NCBI GenBank assembly: GCA_947501475.1
Contig: CANMWA010000006.1
Span: 274,963 to 338,962, forward strand
DNA length: 64,000 bases
Reading direction: 5' to 3'
DNA from: an uncultured Aquimarina sp.
GTDB taxonomy: Bacteria > Bacteroidota > Bacteroidia > Flavobacteriales > Flavobacteriaceae
The position numbers and the translations under genes are program-made. This document shows, piece after piece, positions 18,050-25,919 of the stretch. The notes beneath the pieces are model-generated. The model did not search any database, had not been told where the DNA came from, and saw nothing but the letters and a program-made list of their open reading frames with translations. Position 1 is the stretch's first letter. Each line of letters opens with the position of its first letter.

Positions 18050-18640
18050 ATGCATTTCAAAACACCATTTAATCTTTTTATTGTTTCAGGATTATTATTT
18101 TTTAGCGCATGTACAACACCTAACAAAGACGCTTCAAAAAGTAAAAAAGACCAACGTATAGCTCAAGCCAATGTATTAACTGTCAAAAAAAGAGTACCTA
18201 CCCTCTCTGAAGTAATATCCACAGATGTTGGATTTACAAAATTGTATGACATGGCAAAAACTACAGAGCATATAAATATGTTTGAAAAAAAAGGACCTTA
18301 TACGGTTTTTGCACTAACCAATGGTGCACTAGATAGATTACCACCAAAAATGTTGGAGAATCTAAAAAAACCCGAAAATCAAGAAGAACTAAAAGCGATT
18401 TTAAATTATCATATTATCCCTGGATTAATTAATAAACAGGATATGCTCAAGGCAATTAAAGAATATGATGGTAGTGTAAAATTAAAAACCATTGGTGGGG
18501 TTCGATTGACAGCTACCATGAAGGGAGATAGAATCTATCTGATTGATCAAAAAGGCAATGCTGGTAGATTGATGGTAAATGATATTGAAGCATCTAACGG
18601 GATTATTCATACCATTGAATCAGTAATGATGCCCAATTAA
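18050..18640 (+). CDS. Fasciclin (FAS1) domain lipoprotein
   Basis: 196 residues. Lipobox cysteine C21 (FFSACTTP), then a lysine-rich linker and one FAS1 domain (about 50-196). The landmarks are FEKKGPYTVFALTNGALDRLP (the FAS1 H1-like TVFAPTN motif), LNYHIIPG (the YHI/YHVV motif) and a C-terminal MVNDIEASNGIIHTIESVMMP. FAS1 domains are cell-surface adhesion modules. It lies between the two T9SS surface-protein units but on the other strand, so a joint role in adhesion is possible but not shown. Confidence 0.88.
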   Translation: MHFKTPFNLFIVSGLLFFSACTTPNKDASKSKKDQRIAQANVLTVKKRVPTLSEVISTDVGFTKLYDMAKTTEHINMFEKKGPYTVFALTNGALDRLPPKMLENLKKPENQEELKAILNYHIIPGLINKQDMLKAIKEYDGSVKLKTIGGVRLTATMKGDRIYLIDQKGNAGRLMVNDIEASNGIIHTIESVMMPN

Positions 18641-18672
18641 AAATAGTAACACGTCTAATAATTGCTCACTCT

Positions 18673-18704
18673 ACGGAAGTCATTTAACTGGCTTCCGTTT
18701 TTTT
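18673..18704 (+). terminator. Terminator of the fasciclin gene
   Basis: ACGGAAGTCA pairs with TGGCTTCCGT (one G-T pair), followed by seven Ts, 33 bases after the stop codon. Confidence 0.8.
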
Positions 18705-18733
18705 GTATCTGGATCTAACTTTTTTTACGACTT

Positions 18734-18860
18734 TGCAGCTACTTGTTGGAAAGATAGCTGCAAGTTCTTGAAGACTTAGCTGCAATCTTTTTGAGACTTA
18801 GCTGCAGGTTCTTGAAGAACTTGCTGCATGTTTTTAAAAACTTAGCTGCACGTTTAAGTT
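18734..18860. repeat. 22-bp intergenic tandem repeat, about six units
   Basis: Units start at 18756, 18778, 18800 and 18822, each exactly 22 bases and of the form AGCTGCA-N15. A degenerate unit precedes them (18734) and a partial unit follows (18844). The units differ by several bases. The length is not a multiple of three and there is no ORF, so it is not a coding repeat. It lies between the convergent fasciclin and HU-like genes. Confidence 0.75.
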
Positions 18861-18869
18861 TTATAAAAA

Positions 18870-18900
18870 ATAACTGCATACTTGTTGGGCATGCAGTTAT
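18870..18900 (-). terminator. Terminator of the HU-like gene
   Basis: ATAACTGCAT/ATGCAGTTAT, a perfect 10-bp stem with an 11-base loop, followed on the minus strand by a T run. It lies just past the stop at 18927. Confidence 0.75.
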
Positions 18901-18926
18901 GATATGAGTACAGTTTTTTTTAGGAC

Positions 18927-19628
18927 TTATCCTATAAATAAGGTGTCTGATAGTACACCAATTCTAATGGTGTTTTTGTTGGTATATGCACGTCTTACCT
19001 CTAATCGATATTCGTTTGCTCGAAGATTTAGTGGTATTTGAAACATTAATTTACCTTCGGTAAGTACAGATATGGTTTCTACTTTGGTTTCGGTATTTTC
19101 GGTTTCATTAACAAAGAAAATTCCTTCTTCGATTTTGTTTGGATCAAATTTTAATTCTTCTCCTACCAACTCGCCAATATTACCTGGAGTAATAGGTCCA
19201 TTTGCAGTTCGGGTAGCATAATCCATAAATTGGATTATGGCAGGTATTGGTATCGAATTGTTAATACGCTCTCCTGTAGCTTCTCTCATTTTCTTTTTAA
19301 GCGAAACTCCTTCACTTAGTGTTGCCCTAAAGTGATGACGACTTTGATCAAATGGATCGGTAGCGCTGGTAAAGACTCCTTTAATACCTGGTTTAATATT
19401 GGCGATACGAGTATTGATGTTCCACCCATCTGATACAGAATCCGAGATTTCTTTGGTGAATAGGTCTAATGTAGCTCTCATATCTTCTGCACTTATACCC
19501 GTGCCTCTTTTTAGCATTCTCTCTAGAACATCATCTTCGGTCAAAGAACCTCTAGCTTGAACTCTTCCAGATTTATCGTTTGGGTCTGGTGTAATCGGTA
19601 AATTTTGTAATGCATATGGTATTGCCAT
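18927..19628 (-). CDS. HU/IHF-like DNA-binding domain plus DUF4469 protein
   Basis: 233 residues, no signal peptide. The N-terminal ~125 residues follow the Bvu_2165-type HU-like domain (PF14848): LTEDDVLERMLKRGTGISAEDMRATLDLF, then GWNINTRIANIKPGIKGVFTSATDPFDQSRHHFRA. The C-terminal ~100 residues (about 135-233; FVNETENTETKVETISVLTEGKLMFQIP) match DUF4469, an Ig-like fold often fused to it. The domain is related to DNA-binding HU proteins, but its target is unknown. It has its own terminator and is not part of the neighbouring surface-protein unit. Confidence 0.82.
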   Translation of the reverse strand: MAIPYALQNLPITPDPNDKSGRVQARGSLTEDDVLERMLKRGTGISAEDMRATLDLFTKEISDSVSDGWNINTRIANIKPGIKGVFTSATDPFDQSRHHFRATLSEGVSLKKKMREATGERINNSIPIPAIIQFMDYATRTANGPITPGNIGELVGEELKFDPNKIEEGIFFVNETENTETKVETISVLTEGKLMFQIPLNLRANEYRLEVRRAYTNKNTIRIGVLSDTLFIG

Positions 19629-19932
19629 AGTATAAATAATTTTAGATCACAGCCTTATTTGATTTGTGTATATATTTTTGGCTGCGTTGGTTAAACATGG
19701 CGGCGAATCTAAAAAAAGGATTTAGAACGGGGATAGGGGATTTTTCCCTTTTTGCATTTGTTTAACGTAGCGCTTGTAATTAAATCATTGTTTTGTAATG
19801 TGTTATGATGGTGCATTATGATTTTTTTAACTCGACTGGTGTATTGATCTTTTACACAAAAAAACCACTCAATAATTTGAGCGGTTTTTTAAATAATACC
19901 GTGGCTAGAATTTAGATCATAAGTTTTCCCCC
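19629..19932. other. 304-base gap with the promoter of the HU-like gene
   Basis: No ORF. It holds a terminator for the upstream unit (19859-19890) and, presumably, the promoter of the HU-like gene, which I could not match to a consensus. Confidence 0.5.
19859..19890 (-). terminator. Terminator of the second FN3 lipoprotein gene
   Basis: A stem of about 14 bp (AAAAACCACTCAA with TTGAGCGGTTTTT). On the minus-strand RNA the single mismatch becomes a G-U pair. It is followed by a T-rich stretch. Confidence 0.75.
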
Positions 19933-20634
19933 TTATTGTGTTCTAAAATTCCAAACCCGGCCAATGGCTACTCCTTGTTTATCATCTTTGGCAACAACCC
20001 TCCAGAAATAGGTTTTATTGGCTGATATCTGAACATTTAATGTTGTAACATCCAGATTTTCTGCTAATAATTGAGGAGGGTTGGACTCGCCAAAGTATAC
20101 ATCAAATAAAAGTGCATCACCATCACTATCTATGGCATTCCAATCCAATAGTAAATTGTTTCCAGATACAGTTTCTTCTAAGGCAGGGCTTACTGCCGAA
20201 GAAATTGTAGGGATTGTATTTATACTTGCTTCTGGTTCTGTAATAAAAGTTTGAATCGTAGAATACGAGCTTTCATACCCCTTACTATTTAGAGCTTTTA
20301 CCCTCCAGAAATAAGAGGTTCCCTGTTCTAGAGTAAAAGTAGCTTTAGGCTGGGCAGTTGTAGTGGTAAATACGAGTTGATTAAATGCTGCATCTGCAGC
20401 AATTTCTACCAGGTAACTAATTGTACCCAGAGTAACAGTAGTAGATGTAGTCCAATCAAATTCTAGATTAAAATTAGTACATACTAAATTGTTAGTTGGG
20501 TATATCAAACCGGGTGTAGTTGGTTCTACCCTAAAGTTATTTAGTGGGTAACTTACTAATATACTTCCTTCTTCATCACTATTACAAGAACATAATAGTA
20601 CTATGCTTAATATGGCTATATATATGTTTTTCAT
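19933..20634 (-). CDS. Two-domain FN3-like lipoprotein, partner of the 20716-23946 protein
   Basis: 233 residues. Lipobox cysteine C17 (LLCSCNSD), then two FN3-like domains with the same landmarks as the lipoprotein at 9119-9817: LIYPTNNLVCTNFNLEFDW, FTLEQGTSYFWRVKALN, ITEPEA, LLFDVYFGESNPPQL, YFWRVVAKDDKQGVAIGRVWNF. It is 81 bases downstream of a large T9SS protein, as in the other unit. I infer that it is displayed on the outer membrane and works with that protein. Confidence 0.85.
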   Translation of the reverse strand: MKNIYIAILSIVLLCSCNSDEEGSILVSYPLNNFRVEPTTPGLIYPTNNLVCTNFNLEFDWTTSTTVTLGTISYLVEIAADAAFNQLVFTTTTAQPKATFTLEQGTSYFWRVKALNSKGYESSYSTIQTFITEPEASINTIPTISSAVSPALEETVSGNNLLLDWNAIDSDGDALLFDVYFGESNPPQLLAENLDVTTLNVQISANKTYFWRVVAKDDKQGVAIGRVWNFRTQ

Positions 20635-20672
20635 GAATATGTAGTATTTGTTTTTTTAATAACTGTATAGTT

Positions 20673-20703
20673 TCTCCCTTCACTTTAGAAAAGCAAAGGG
20701 AGA
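20673..20703 (-). terminator. Intercistronic hairpin before the second FN3 lipoprotein gene
   Basis: TCTCCCTT/AAGGGAGA, an 8-bp stem with a 15-base loop. There is no T tract, so it is more likely an mRNA-stability or partial-stop element than a full terminator. Its position matches the hairpin at 9851-9873. Confidence 0.45.
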
Positions 20704-20715
20704 GACTGCTCTATT

Positions 20716-23700
20716 TTATTGTTTTATAATTCTAAATGTTTTTGAAGTTCCCTGGTTAATGGTCACAAAGTATATTCCTGCAGGTAAAGTATGCATTGGT
20801 AATTCTACTGTATTACTTACAATATTATATACTCCAGAAGATATGGTCATTCCTAATGCATTATGAATTTCAATACTCACAGTAGCACTACCAGTAGTAG
20901 GGATGCTAAGGGTTACATTTGCACGTGTTGGATTAGGGTATACATCAATGTTTCCTAATTCGCCAATAGCCATTGTTAGTTTACCCTGGCAAGCTGCTTT
21001 ACTAGAGAATACTTCTATTACTCCTGCATTTTTGGCATCGACTACAAAATTATTGGTATTGTATTCGCCCACTACTTTGTTATCGATAGTAACAGTATAT
21101 GGAGCCGTACCCGATTGGATATCAACAAGCACTTTGTTATTGATAGTATCCATTGTTGTTTTGCCTTCTAGTACAGGAGCATCTTCGATCACAAACTCAT
21201 AACATTTTTGGCAGTCTGCAATTCCTGCAAGGGCAATACATAGTGGGTAGGTTCCTGGTATTAAATCAGGTATAACAAGATTAGTGTTAAAAGGATAAAC
21301 TTCGCCATTAAGTGTTGCTATGTAATTAAGGCTTTCTACTGCATCGATACTTAGAATACCATTGTTTTTATCAGCACAGGTCTCACTAGAGGCTTGAATC
21401 TGAAAATTAGTATCGGATAAATCATCTATTAAACAATCTCCAGTTATGCTTACTGTAGCGGTTTGTTGAGAAACATTTCCATTAACATCGGTAATGGTAA
21501 GTGTTACGATGTTGTCTCCAGTATTTTTGATGTTAAACGTATTTGGAGAAACTACCATCGTATCGATTCCGCAATTATCAAAGATTCCACTTACAGGTAC
21601 AAAAGCAACATAATCATTGGTAGCTCCCCAATTGGCTGCATTACGACCAGGAACGATAATAGCCGCTGTGCCATCAATATTTTCTAATCCTTGGGTTTTG
21701 TCATCTGCGGTTAGTGGAATATTAGTGGTATGGATTTCTATACGATTGGTTCCTTCAAATAGTTTTACTTGAGTTGTTGTAATATCATTATCATCATCAA
21801 TGTGAGTAACGCTATCCCAATCCATAATCAAGATTCGATTTGGTGCAGTTCCTATGGTCGTATATCTCATGGTTCCTCCGTCTTCAGGATTTATATCATT
21901 CCAATCAAAAGCGATTAGGTTGTTTGGTTCACTGGTATCGGGTAACGTTTGTCCATTACAACATCCATCCTCTCCTTCATCAGAAAATGTGATAAAACCA
22001 TTTGAGGAGATATAGAATTCTGTGTATCGGTCCCCATAGAAACCAAACTCAAACCCTATAGGTAATGCTGAAGTTAGTTCATCATCATCAAGCGTTACTT
22101 CGGTTCCCGTGGTACTAATATCTACACGATCAAATGTACCCGTAGTTTCTATGGTATAGTCGCGAGCTATTGGGTCTACACCTATAACGTCTTGAGGAGT
22201 TACAGTAATAGTATCCTCAAAGTTTGCTAATGTAAGAGTGGCGTCTTTCGTATTAAGTAATGGGGCTCTGGTATCAACAACAGTCACATCATAACTACAA
22301 GATACGGTAGCTCCTGTGTTATCAAGAGTATCATAGGTATACGTTGTAGTGCTTCCAACAGCTAATAGCGTTCCACTTGCGGGACCTGCGGTGATATTGC
22401 TAGCACATGGATAATTGTATGTAGCTCCACATGTGTCAGCATCACTTTCTAAGGTAAAATCAGATGGACACGAAGGTATGGTAATCGTAACCGTTGTTGT
22501 ACATGTTACCCTATTTCTGCCATTATCAGAAACAGTTACGGTTACTATATTATCTCCAATATCTGCACAGGTAAATGTACTTTTATCTAGACTGATATTA
22601 GTAGTACAATTATCTGTAGCACTCAAAACAATGTCATTATCGGTGATGGTGGCGTTACCCGTAGCATCTAATTCTAAAGTAAAAGGCGCAACACATTGTA
22701 CAACAGGATCAATGTTATCGTTAATGAACACAACTGGATTACTAATACTTACATTGCCATTAACATCGGTTGCTGTAAGTATTAGTGAAATAGGTCTCCC
22801 AACATTACTACAGTCAAAATCTGTTCGGTTTAGCGTTAAACTTTGTAACCCGCAATCATCGGTTGCACTTGCGTTAAGATCTGCTAACGTGATTGAAACA
22901 TTACTTGTGGCATCCAGATCAATGTTTACAAATGTATCATTAGTAATAACAGGAGCAGATTCAACTATAACAACAGTTACATCAATAACAATGCTGTTAT
23001 TTTGATCATCTGTAGCAGTGAGTTGTACGATATTATTACCAATATCGGTACAATCAAAGTCAGTTTGACTTAAACTCAGGGTTACATTTACACAATTATC
23101 GGTAATGTTAAGTCCAAAGTCTTGTGGAGCAACAGTAACATTACCTGTTTGATCTAAATTTGCTGTAATTGTTGTTGTAGCAGCTGGCGAAAGATCACCA
23201 CGCACCCATACACGGTGTATAGTACTTTGTGTATTATTAGCAAAATCATCAACTTCCCAACGAGAACCTCCTGCACGAATTCCCCAATGATAATTCCCTG
23301 CAGTCCAAAACGGGAAATTGGTTAGTGCGAGATCCCCTTGATCTGCCCATTCATGATAAGCTTGAGCCGGAATATTAGCAGAATGGTTTGATAATACAGT
23401 ATGATTTGATACTTCATTAATTCGATCAAAAGAAGCTGTTCCTGTTTTTACATAATTTAATACTCCTTGAAAGCTTGTCTTAAAGTTGATTACACGATTA
23501 TGTCCCGTGGTTACTCCATAAAATCGCATTTCTTCAAAATCAATAGCAGCTGCCAAAGCATTACCCATATGTCCCCAATTAGTGGTTCCGGCTTCATTAT
23601 CGCCTAGGGTAGAAGATCCTAATAAAGGTAAATCGGTGTTTCGTACTGTTAGGTTAGAATTATCACCAGCTATATGTACATAATTCAAAATCATTAACCA

Positions 23701-23946
23701 GCCACCACCATCGGTATCATTATCTAATGCTCCTTGAAACGTGCTACCGTTAAAATTGAAGTAGTACGTACCGCTAGGAACACTTCCTACTGTGGATTGT
23801 AATAAATTTCGAAAAGGTTTAGCAAGAGTTCCATCTCCTGCAGTTTCAATGACCGGGGGAGTGGTATCCTGTCCAGGTCCACATTGGGCTTGTGAGCTAT
23901 AAATGCATAGAAAAAGGGCAAATAGCAATAGTAGTTGTTTTTTCAT
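20716..23946 (-). CDS. T9SS-exported surface protein with fibrinogen-like GGGW domain
   Basis: 1076 residues. Signal peptide about 1-20 (ends SSQAQ). A fibrinogen-like domain follows (about 30-250; GTYYFNFNGSTFQGALDNDT then DGGGWLMILNY, with HWGIRAGGSRWEVDDF later), of the bacterial GGGW type. Next are HYR-like units (about 255-490; DNC...DFDCTDIGNN), a beta domain with FEFGFYGDRYTEFYISSNGF (about 580-790), another HYR-like unit, the C-terminal module shared with the 9884-17344 protein, and a T9SS type A domain (VYPNPTR... ending FRIIKQ). GGGW/fibrinogen-like domains often bind sugars or proteins, so this protein may be the ligand-binding member of the pair. Confidence 0.9.
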   Translation of the reverse strand: MKKQLLLLFALFLCIYSSQAQCGPGQDTTPPVIETAGDGTLAKPFRNLLQSTVGSVPSGTYYFNFNGSTFQGALDNDTDGGGWLMILNYVHIAGDNSNLTVRNTDLPLLGSSTLGDNEAGTTNWGHMGNALAAAIDFEEMRFYGVTTGHNRVINFKTSFQGVLNYVKTGTASFDRINEVSNHTVLSNHSANIPAQAYHEWADQGDLALTNFPFWTAGNYHWGIRAGGSRWEVDDFANNTQSTIHRVWVRGDLSPAATTTITANLDQTGNVTVAPQDFGLNITDNCVNVTLSLSQTDFDCTDIGNNIVQLTATDDQNNSIVIDVTVVIVESAPVITNDTFVNIDLDATSNVSITLADLNASATDDCGLQSLTLNRTDFDCSNVGRPISLILTATDVNGNVSISNPVVFINDNIDPVVQCVAPFTLELDATGNATITDNDIVLSATDNCTTNISLDKSTFTCADIGDNIVTVTVSDNGRNRVTCTTTVTITIPSCPSDFTLESDADTCGATYNYPCASNITAGPASGTLLAVGSTTTYTYDTLDNTGATVSCSYDVTVVDTRAPLLNTKDATLTLANFEDTITVTPQDVIGVDPIARDYTIETTGTFDRVDISTTGTEVTLDDDELTSALPIGFEFGFYGDRYTEFYISSNGFITFSDEGEDGCCNGQTLPDTSEPNNLIAFDWNDINPEDGGTMRYTTIGTAPNRILIMDWDSVTHIDDDNDITTTQVKLFEGTNRIEIHTTNIPLTADDKTQGLENIDGTAAIIVPGRNAANWGATNDYVAFVPVSGIFDNCGIDTMVVSPNTFNIKNTGDNIVTLTITDVNGNVSQQTATVSITGDCLIDDLSDTNFQIQASSETCADKNNGILSIDAVESLNYIATLNGEVYPFNTNLVIPDLIPGTYPLCIALAGIADCQKCYEFVIEDAPVLEGKTTMDTINNKVLVDIQSGTAPYTVTIDNKVVGEYNTNNFVVDAKNAGVIEVFSSKAACQGKLTMAIGELGNIDVYPNPTRANVTLSIPTTGSATVSIEIHNALGMTISSGVYNIVSNTVELPMHTLPAGIYFVTINQGTSKTFRIIKQ

Positions 23947-23995
23947 AATAAGGGGGGTATTAAAATTAATTGTTTAATGATTGTTTCGTATCTAA

Positions 23996-24026
23996 TACAG
24001 TCAAGTTTCGGGATACCCTATTTTTA
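23996..24026 (-). promoter_or_regulatory. Bipartite ECF-type promoter motif, copy 2
   Basis: On the minus strand TAAAAATAGGGTA, 13 bases, CTGTA, as in copies 1 and 3. The CTGTA block is about 50 bases before the start codon. Confidence 0.72.
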
Positions 24027-24217
24027 TTTTTAAATTTTTTAGAGTTTCGAAAAATTGATGAGAATCAGATTCGTAATTCATTCTTCGTTAGAAGGTAGAA
24101 TGATCGTATGGTTTTTAGAAAAGTTGTAGGTTACATATTGGGTGCTCATATAGGATAAAGTTTTGGGGGATAACAATGCAAAAATATACACAGATGTATA
24201 CATATTGGTTAAAACCT

Positions 24218-24241
24218 ACCCCTACAAATACCCCTACAAAA
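24218..24241. promoter_or_regulatory. 12-bp tandem site, copy 2
   Basis: ACCCCTACAAAT then ACCCCTACAAAA. It is 191 bases upstream of promoter copy 2 and 118 bases upstream of the sigma start, so it may serve either gene. Confidence 0.55.
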
Positions 24242-24359
24242 ATTCAGAGATAAATGAAAAACAGCTATTTACAATGACAGTAAGAAAATAACGCCTATCG
24301 AAACGTTCTAACTTTATGTTTTTTTAATAGCTTTGAATATTGATTAATTTCTTTTTCCC

Positions 24360-24881
24360 ATGCCCGACAAAAAACAATCTGTTTGTGAAGAAAAGAATTT
24401 TGATACCCTATTCAATACACATTTTGAATCGGCCAGAAATTACTTATACTACAAGTGTGGAGATATACAACAAGCCGAGGATATTGTACAAGATGCTTTT
24501 GTGAAATTATGGAAACAATGCGCCGATATTATCTACGAAACGGCAAAATCCCTCATTTTTAAGATATGTAATAATGCATTACTTAATGAATTCGCGCACA
24601 AGAAAGTGGTATTGCGTTATGAATCTGCACCTCGAGATGATAAAAACAACGAAAGCCCGGATTTTATAATGGAAACCGAAGAGTTTAGAATCAAGTTAGA
24701 ACAAGCAATCTCGAAGTTGTCTGACAAAGAACGTGAAGTGTTTTTACTAAGTAGAATCGATAAAAAAACATATAAAGAGATCGCCGAGATTACTAATATT
24801 ACTGTAAAAGCGGTAGAAAGACGTATGAGTAATGCTTTTATTAACCTTAGAAAACTATTAGGTGAAGATTTTAAAGTTTAA
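24360..24881 (+). CDS. ECF RNA polymerase sigma factor (FecI-like)
   Basis: 173 residues. Region 2 (about 15-80; FDTLFNTHFESARNYLYYKCG, EDIVQDAFVKLWK) and region 4 (about 115-170; LSDKEREVFLLSRIDKKTYKEIAEI then KAVERRMSNAFINLRK) are both complete, with the short linker typical of ECF factors. It is followed by FecR and a TonB receptor with an STN domain, the classical surface-signalling trio. Its stop codon TAA overlaps a copy of the bipartite promoter motif, which suggests it drives fecR and the receptor. Likely targets are these and the two T9SS surface genes. Confidence 0.9.
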   Translation: MPDKKQSVCEEKNFDTLFNTHFESARNYLYYKCGDIQQAEDIVQDAFVKLWKQCADIIYETAKSLIFKICNNALLNEFAHKKVVLRYESAPRDDKNNESPDFIMETEEFRIKLEQAISKLSDKEREVFLLSRIDKKTYKEIAEITNITVKAVERRMSNAFINLRKLLGEDFKV

Positions 24882-24909
24882 AAATAGGGTAATTTATTGT
24901 TTAGCTGTA
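24879..24909 (+). promoter_or_regulatory. Bipartite ECF-type promoter motif, copy 3
   Basis: TAAAAATAGGGTA (24879-24891), 13 bases, CTGTA (24905-24909). It begins on the stop codon of the sigma gene and lies 83 bases before the fecR start. The same motif at the same spacing precedes both large surface genes. Confidence 0.72.
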
Positions 24910-24992
24910 TTATAGATATAGAGGTGAAAATGATGAGGATTAAAAGAATATGAACATGTATTACCGAAAGTAAAAAACACTTTCTTACTATT

Positions 24993-25898
24993 ATGGAAAA
25001 GTACGAATCAGATGAAACATATATAGCACGATGGGTTGCCGGAGAGTTGAGCGAAGAAGAATTATCTGAGTTCAAAAAATCAGAAGCATACAAAGAATTC
25101 AATCGAATCAATAGGGTGGCTCAAAACTTTAAAGCACCTCCTGTGCATACTCGTGATGCTTTGATTAAAACCAAAGAACAAATTACCTTTGGAAAGAAAC
25201 AAAAAATAACCAATACTGCCTGGCTTTCTATTGCAGCTTCAATTGTAATTATATTAGGAGTATTCGGGTTGTTTACTTCAACTAAAAGCTACACAACTGG
25301 TTTTGGAGAACAACTTGCGGTTACTTTACCCGATGGATCTAAAATACGACTTAATGCCGATTCAGAATTAAAACATAAACGTTTCTTTTGGGCGAATAAT
25401 CGTGATGTAAACTTAACAGGAGAAGCCTATTTTGAAGTTGAAAAAGGAGGCGATTTTGTCGTGAAAACTTCACAAGGTGAAATATCTGTTTTAGGAACCA
25501 AATTCAATATTAAAACAAGAGGCGAAGCTTTTGAAGTGAACTGCTTCGAGGGAGCCGTTCGGTTTGATAAACTAAACTCAGATGAATATCATATTTTAAA
25601 AGAAAACGATAAGATTAGTTTCTCCAACAAAGAGATCGTTAATGAAAAAACCAAGGAAGAGCAACCCAACTGGATGAAAGGGATTAGCGTGTTTAAAGAA
25701 AGACCCTTACAAGAGGTTTTGGATGAAATCCGAGTTCAATATAATGTTACGTTTCAGAATAAAGGTATAGATGTGTCGAGATTATTTACAGGAAGTTTTT
25801 TACATAATAATTTAGAGAAAGCATTAAAATCTACATTAACCCCTATGGGGATTTCGTATACGCTTTCTGAAGACAAAACTATCGTATATTTGCAATAA
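24993..25898 (+). CDS. FecR-type anti-sigma factor
   Basis: 301 residues. An N-terminal cytoplasmic sigma-binding region (1-72; YIARWVAGELSEEELSEFKKS), a membrane helix (about 75-93; TAWLSIAASIVIILGVFGLF), a periplasmic FecR domain (about 95-200; FGEQLAVTLPDGSKIRLNADS, GEAYFEVEKGGDFVVKTSQG, VLGTKFNIK) and a C-terminal DUF4974/STN-like part (about 225-301; KERPLQEVLDEIRVQYNV). It should hold the sigma factor inactive until the receptor signals. It is 111 bases after the sigma gene and 21 bases before the receptor gene. Confidence 0.92.
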   Translation: MEKYESDETYIARWVAGELSEEELSEFKKSEAYKEFNRINRVAQNFKAPPVHTRDALIKTKEQITFGKKQKITNTAWLSIAASIVIILGVFGLFTSTKSYTTGFGEQLAVTLPDGSKIRLNADSELKHKRFFWANNRDVNLTGEAYFEVEKGGDFVVKTSQGEISVLGTKFNIKTRGEAFEVNCFEGAVRFDKLNSDEYHILKENDKISFSNKEIVNEKTKEEQPNWMKGISVFKERPLQEVLDEIRVQYNVTFQNKGIDVSRLFTGSFLHNNLEKALKSTLTPMGISYTLSEDKTIVYLQ

Positions 25899-25919
25899 AC
25901 CAGCTTATTATATCTATTC

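Larger units (their letters stand above)
23947..24359. other. 413-base divergent regulatory region between surface gene and sigma gene
   Basis: It holds the promoter motif of the surface gene (23996-24026), a palindrome TATACACAGATGTATA at 24185-24200 and the 12-bp tandem site (24218-24241). No ORF. A TAGCTTTG at 24328-24335 may be the -7 element of the sigma gene, but I found no -33 TTG at the right distance. Confidence 0.6.

Noticed and set aside
18734..18860. CRISPR-like appearance of the 22-bp repeats
   Set aside because: Units follow one another without spacers and there are no cas genes.
22415..23005. 196-codon plus-strand ORF inside the GGGW surface gene
   Set aside because: Antisense shadow of a repetitive Thr/Val-rich coding region.
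24398..24410. TACCCTATT inside the sigma gene as a fourth promoter copy
   Set aside because: The second block CTGTA is missing at the 13-base distance and the match is inside coding sequence.
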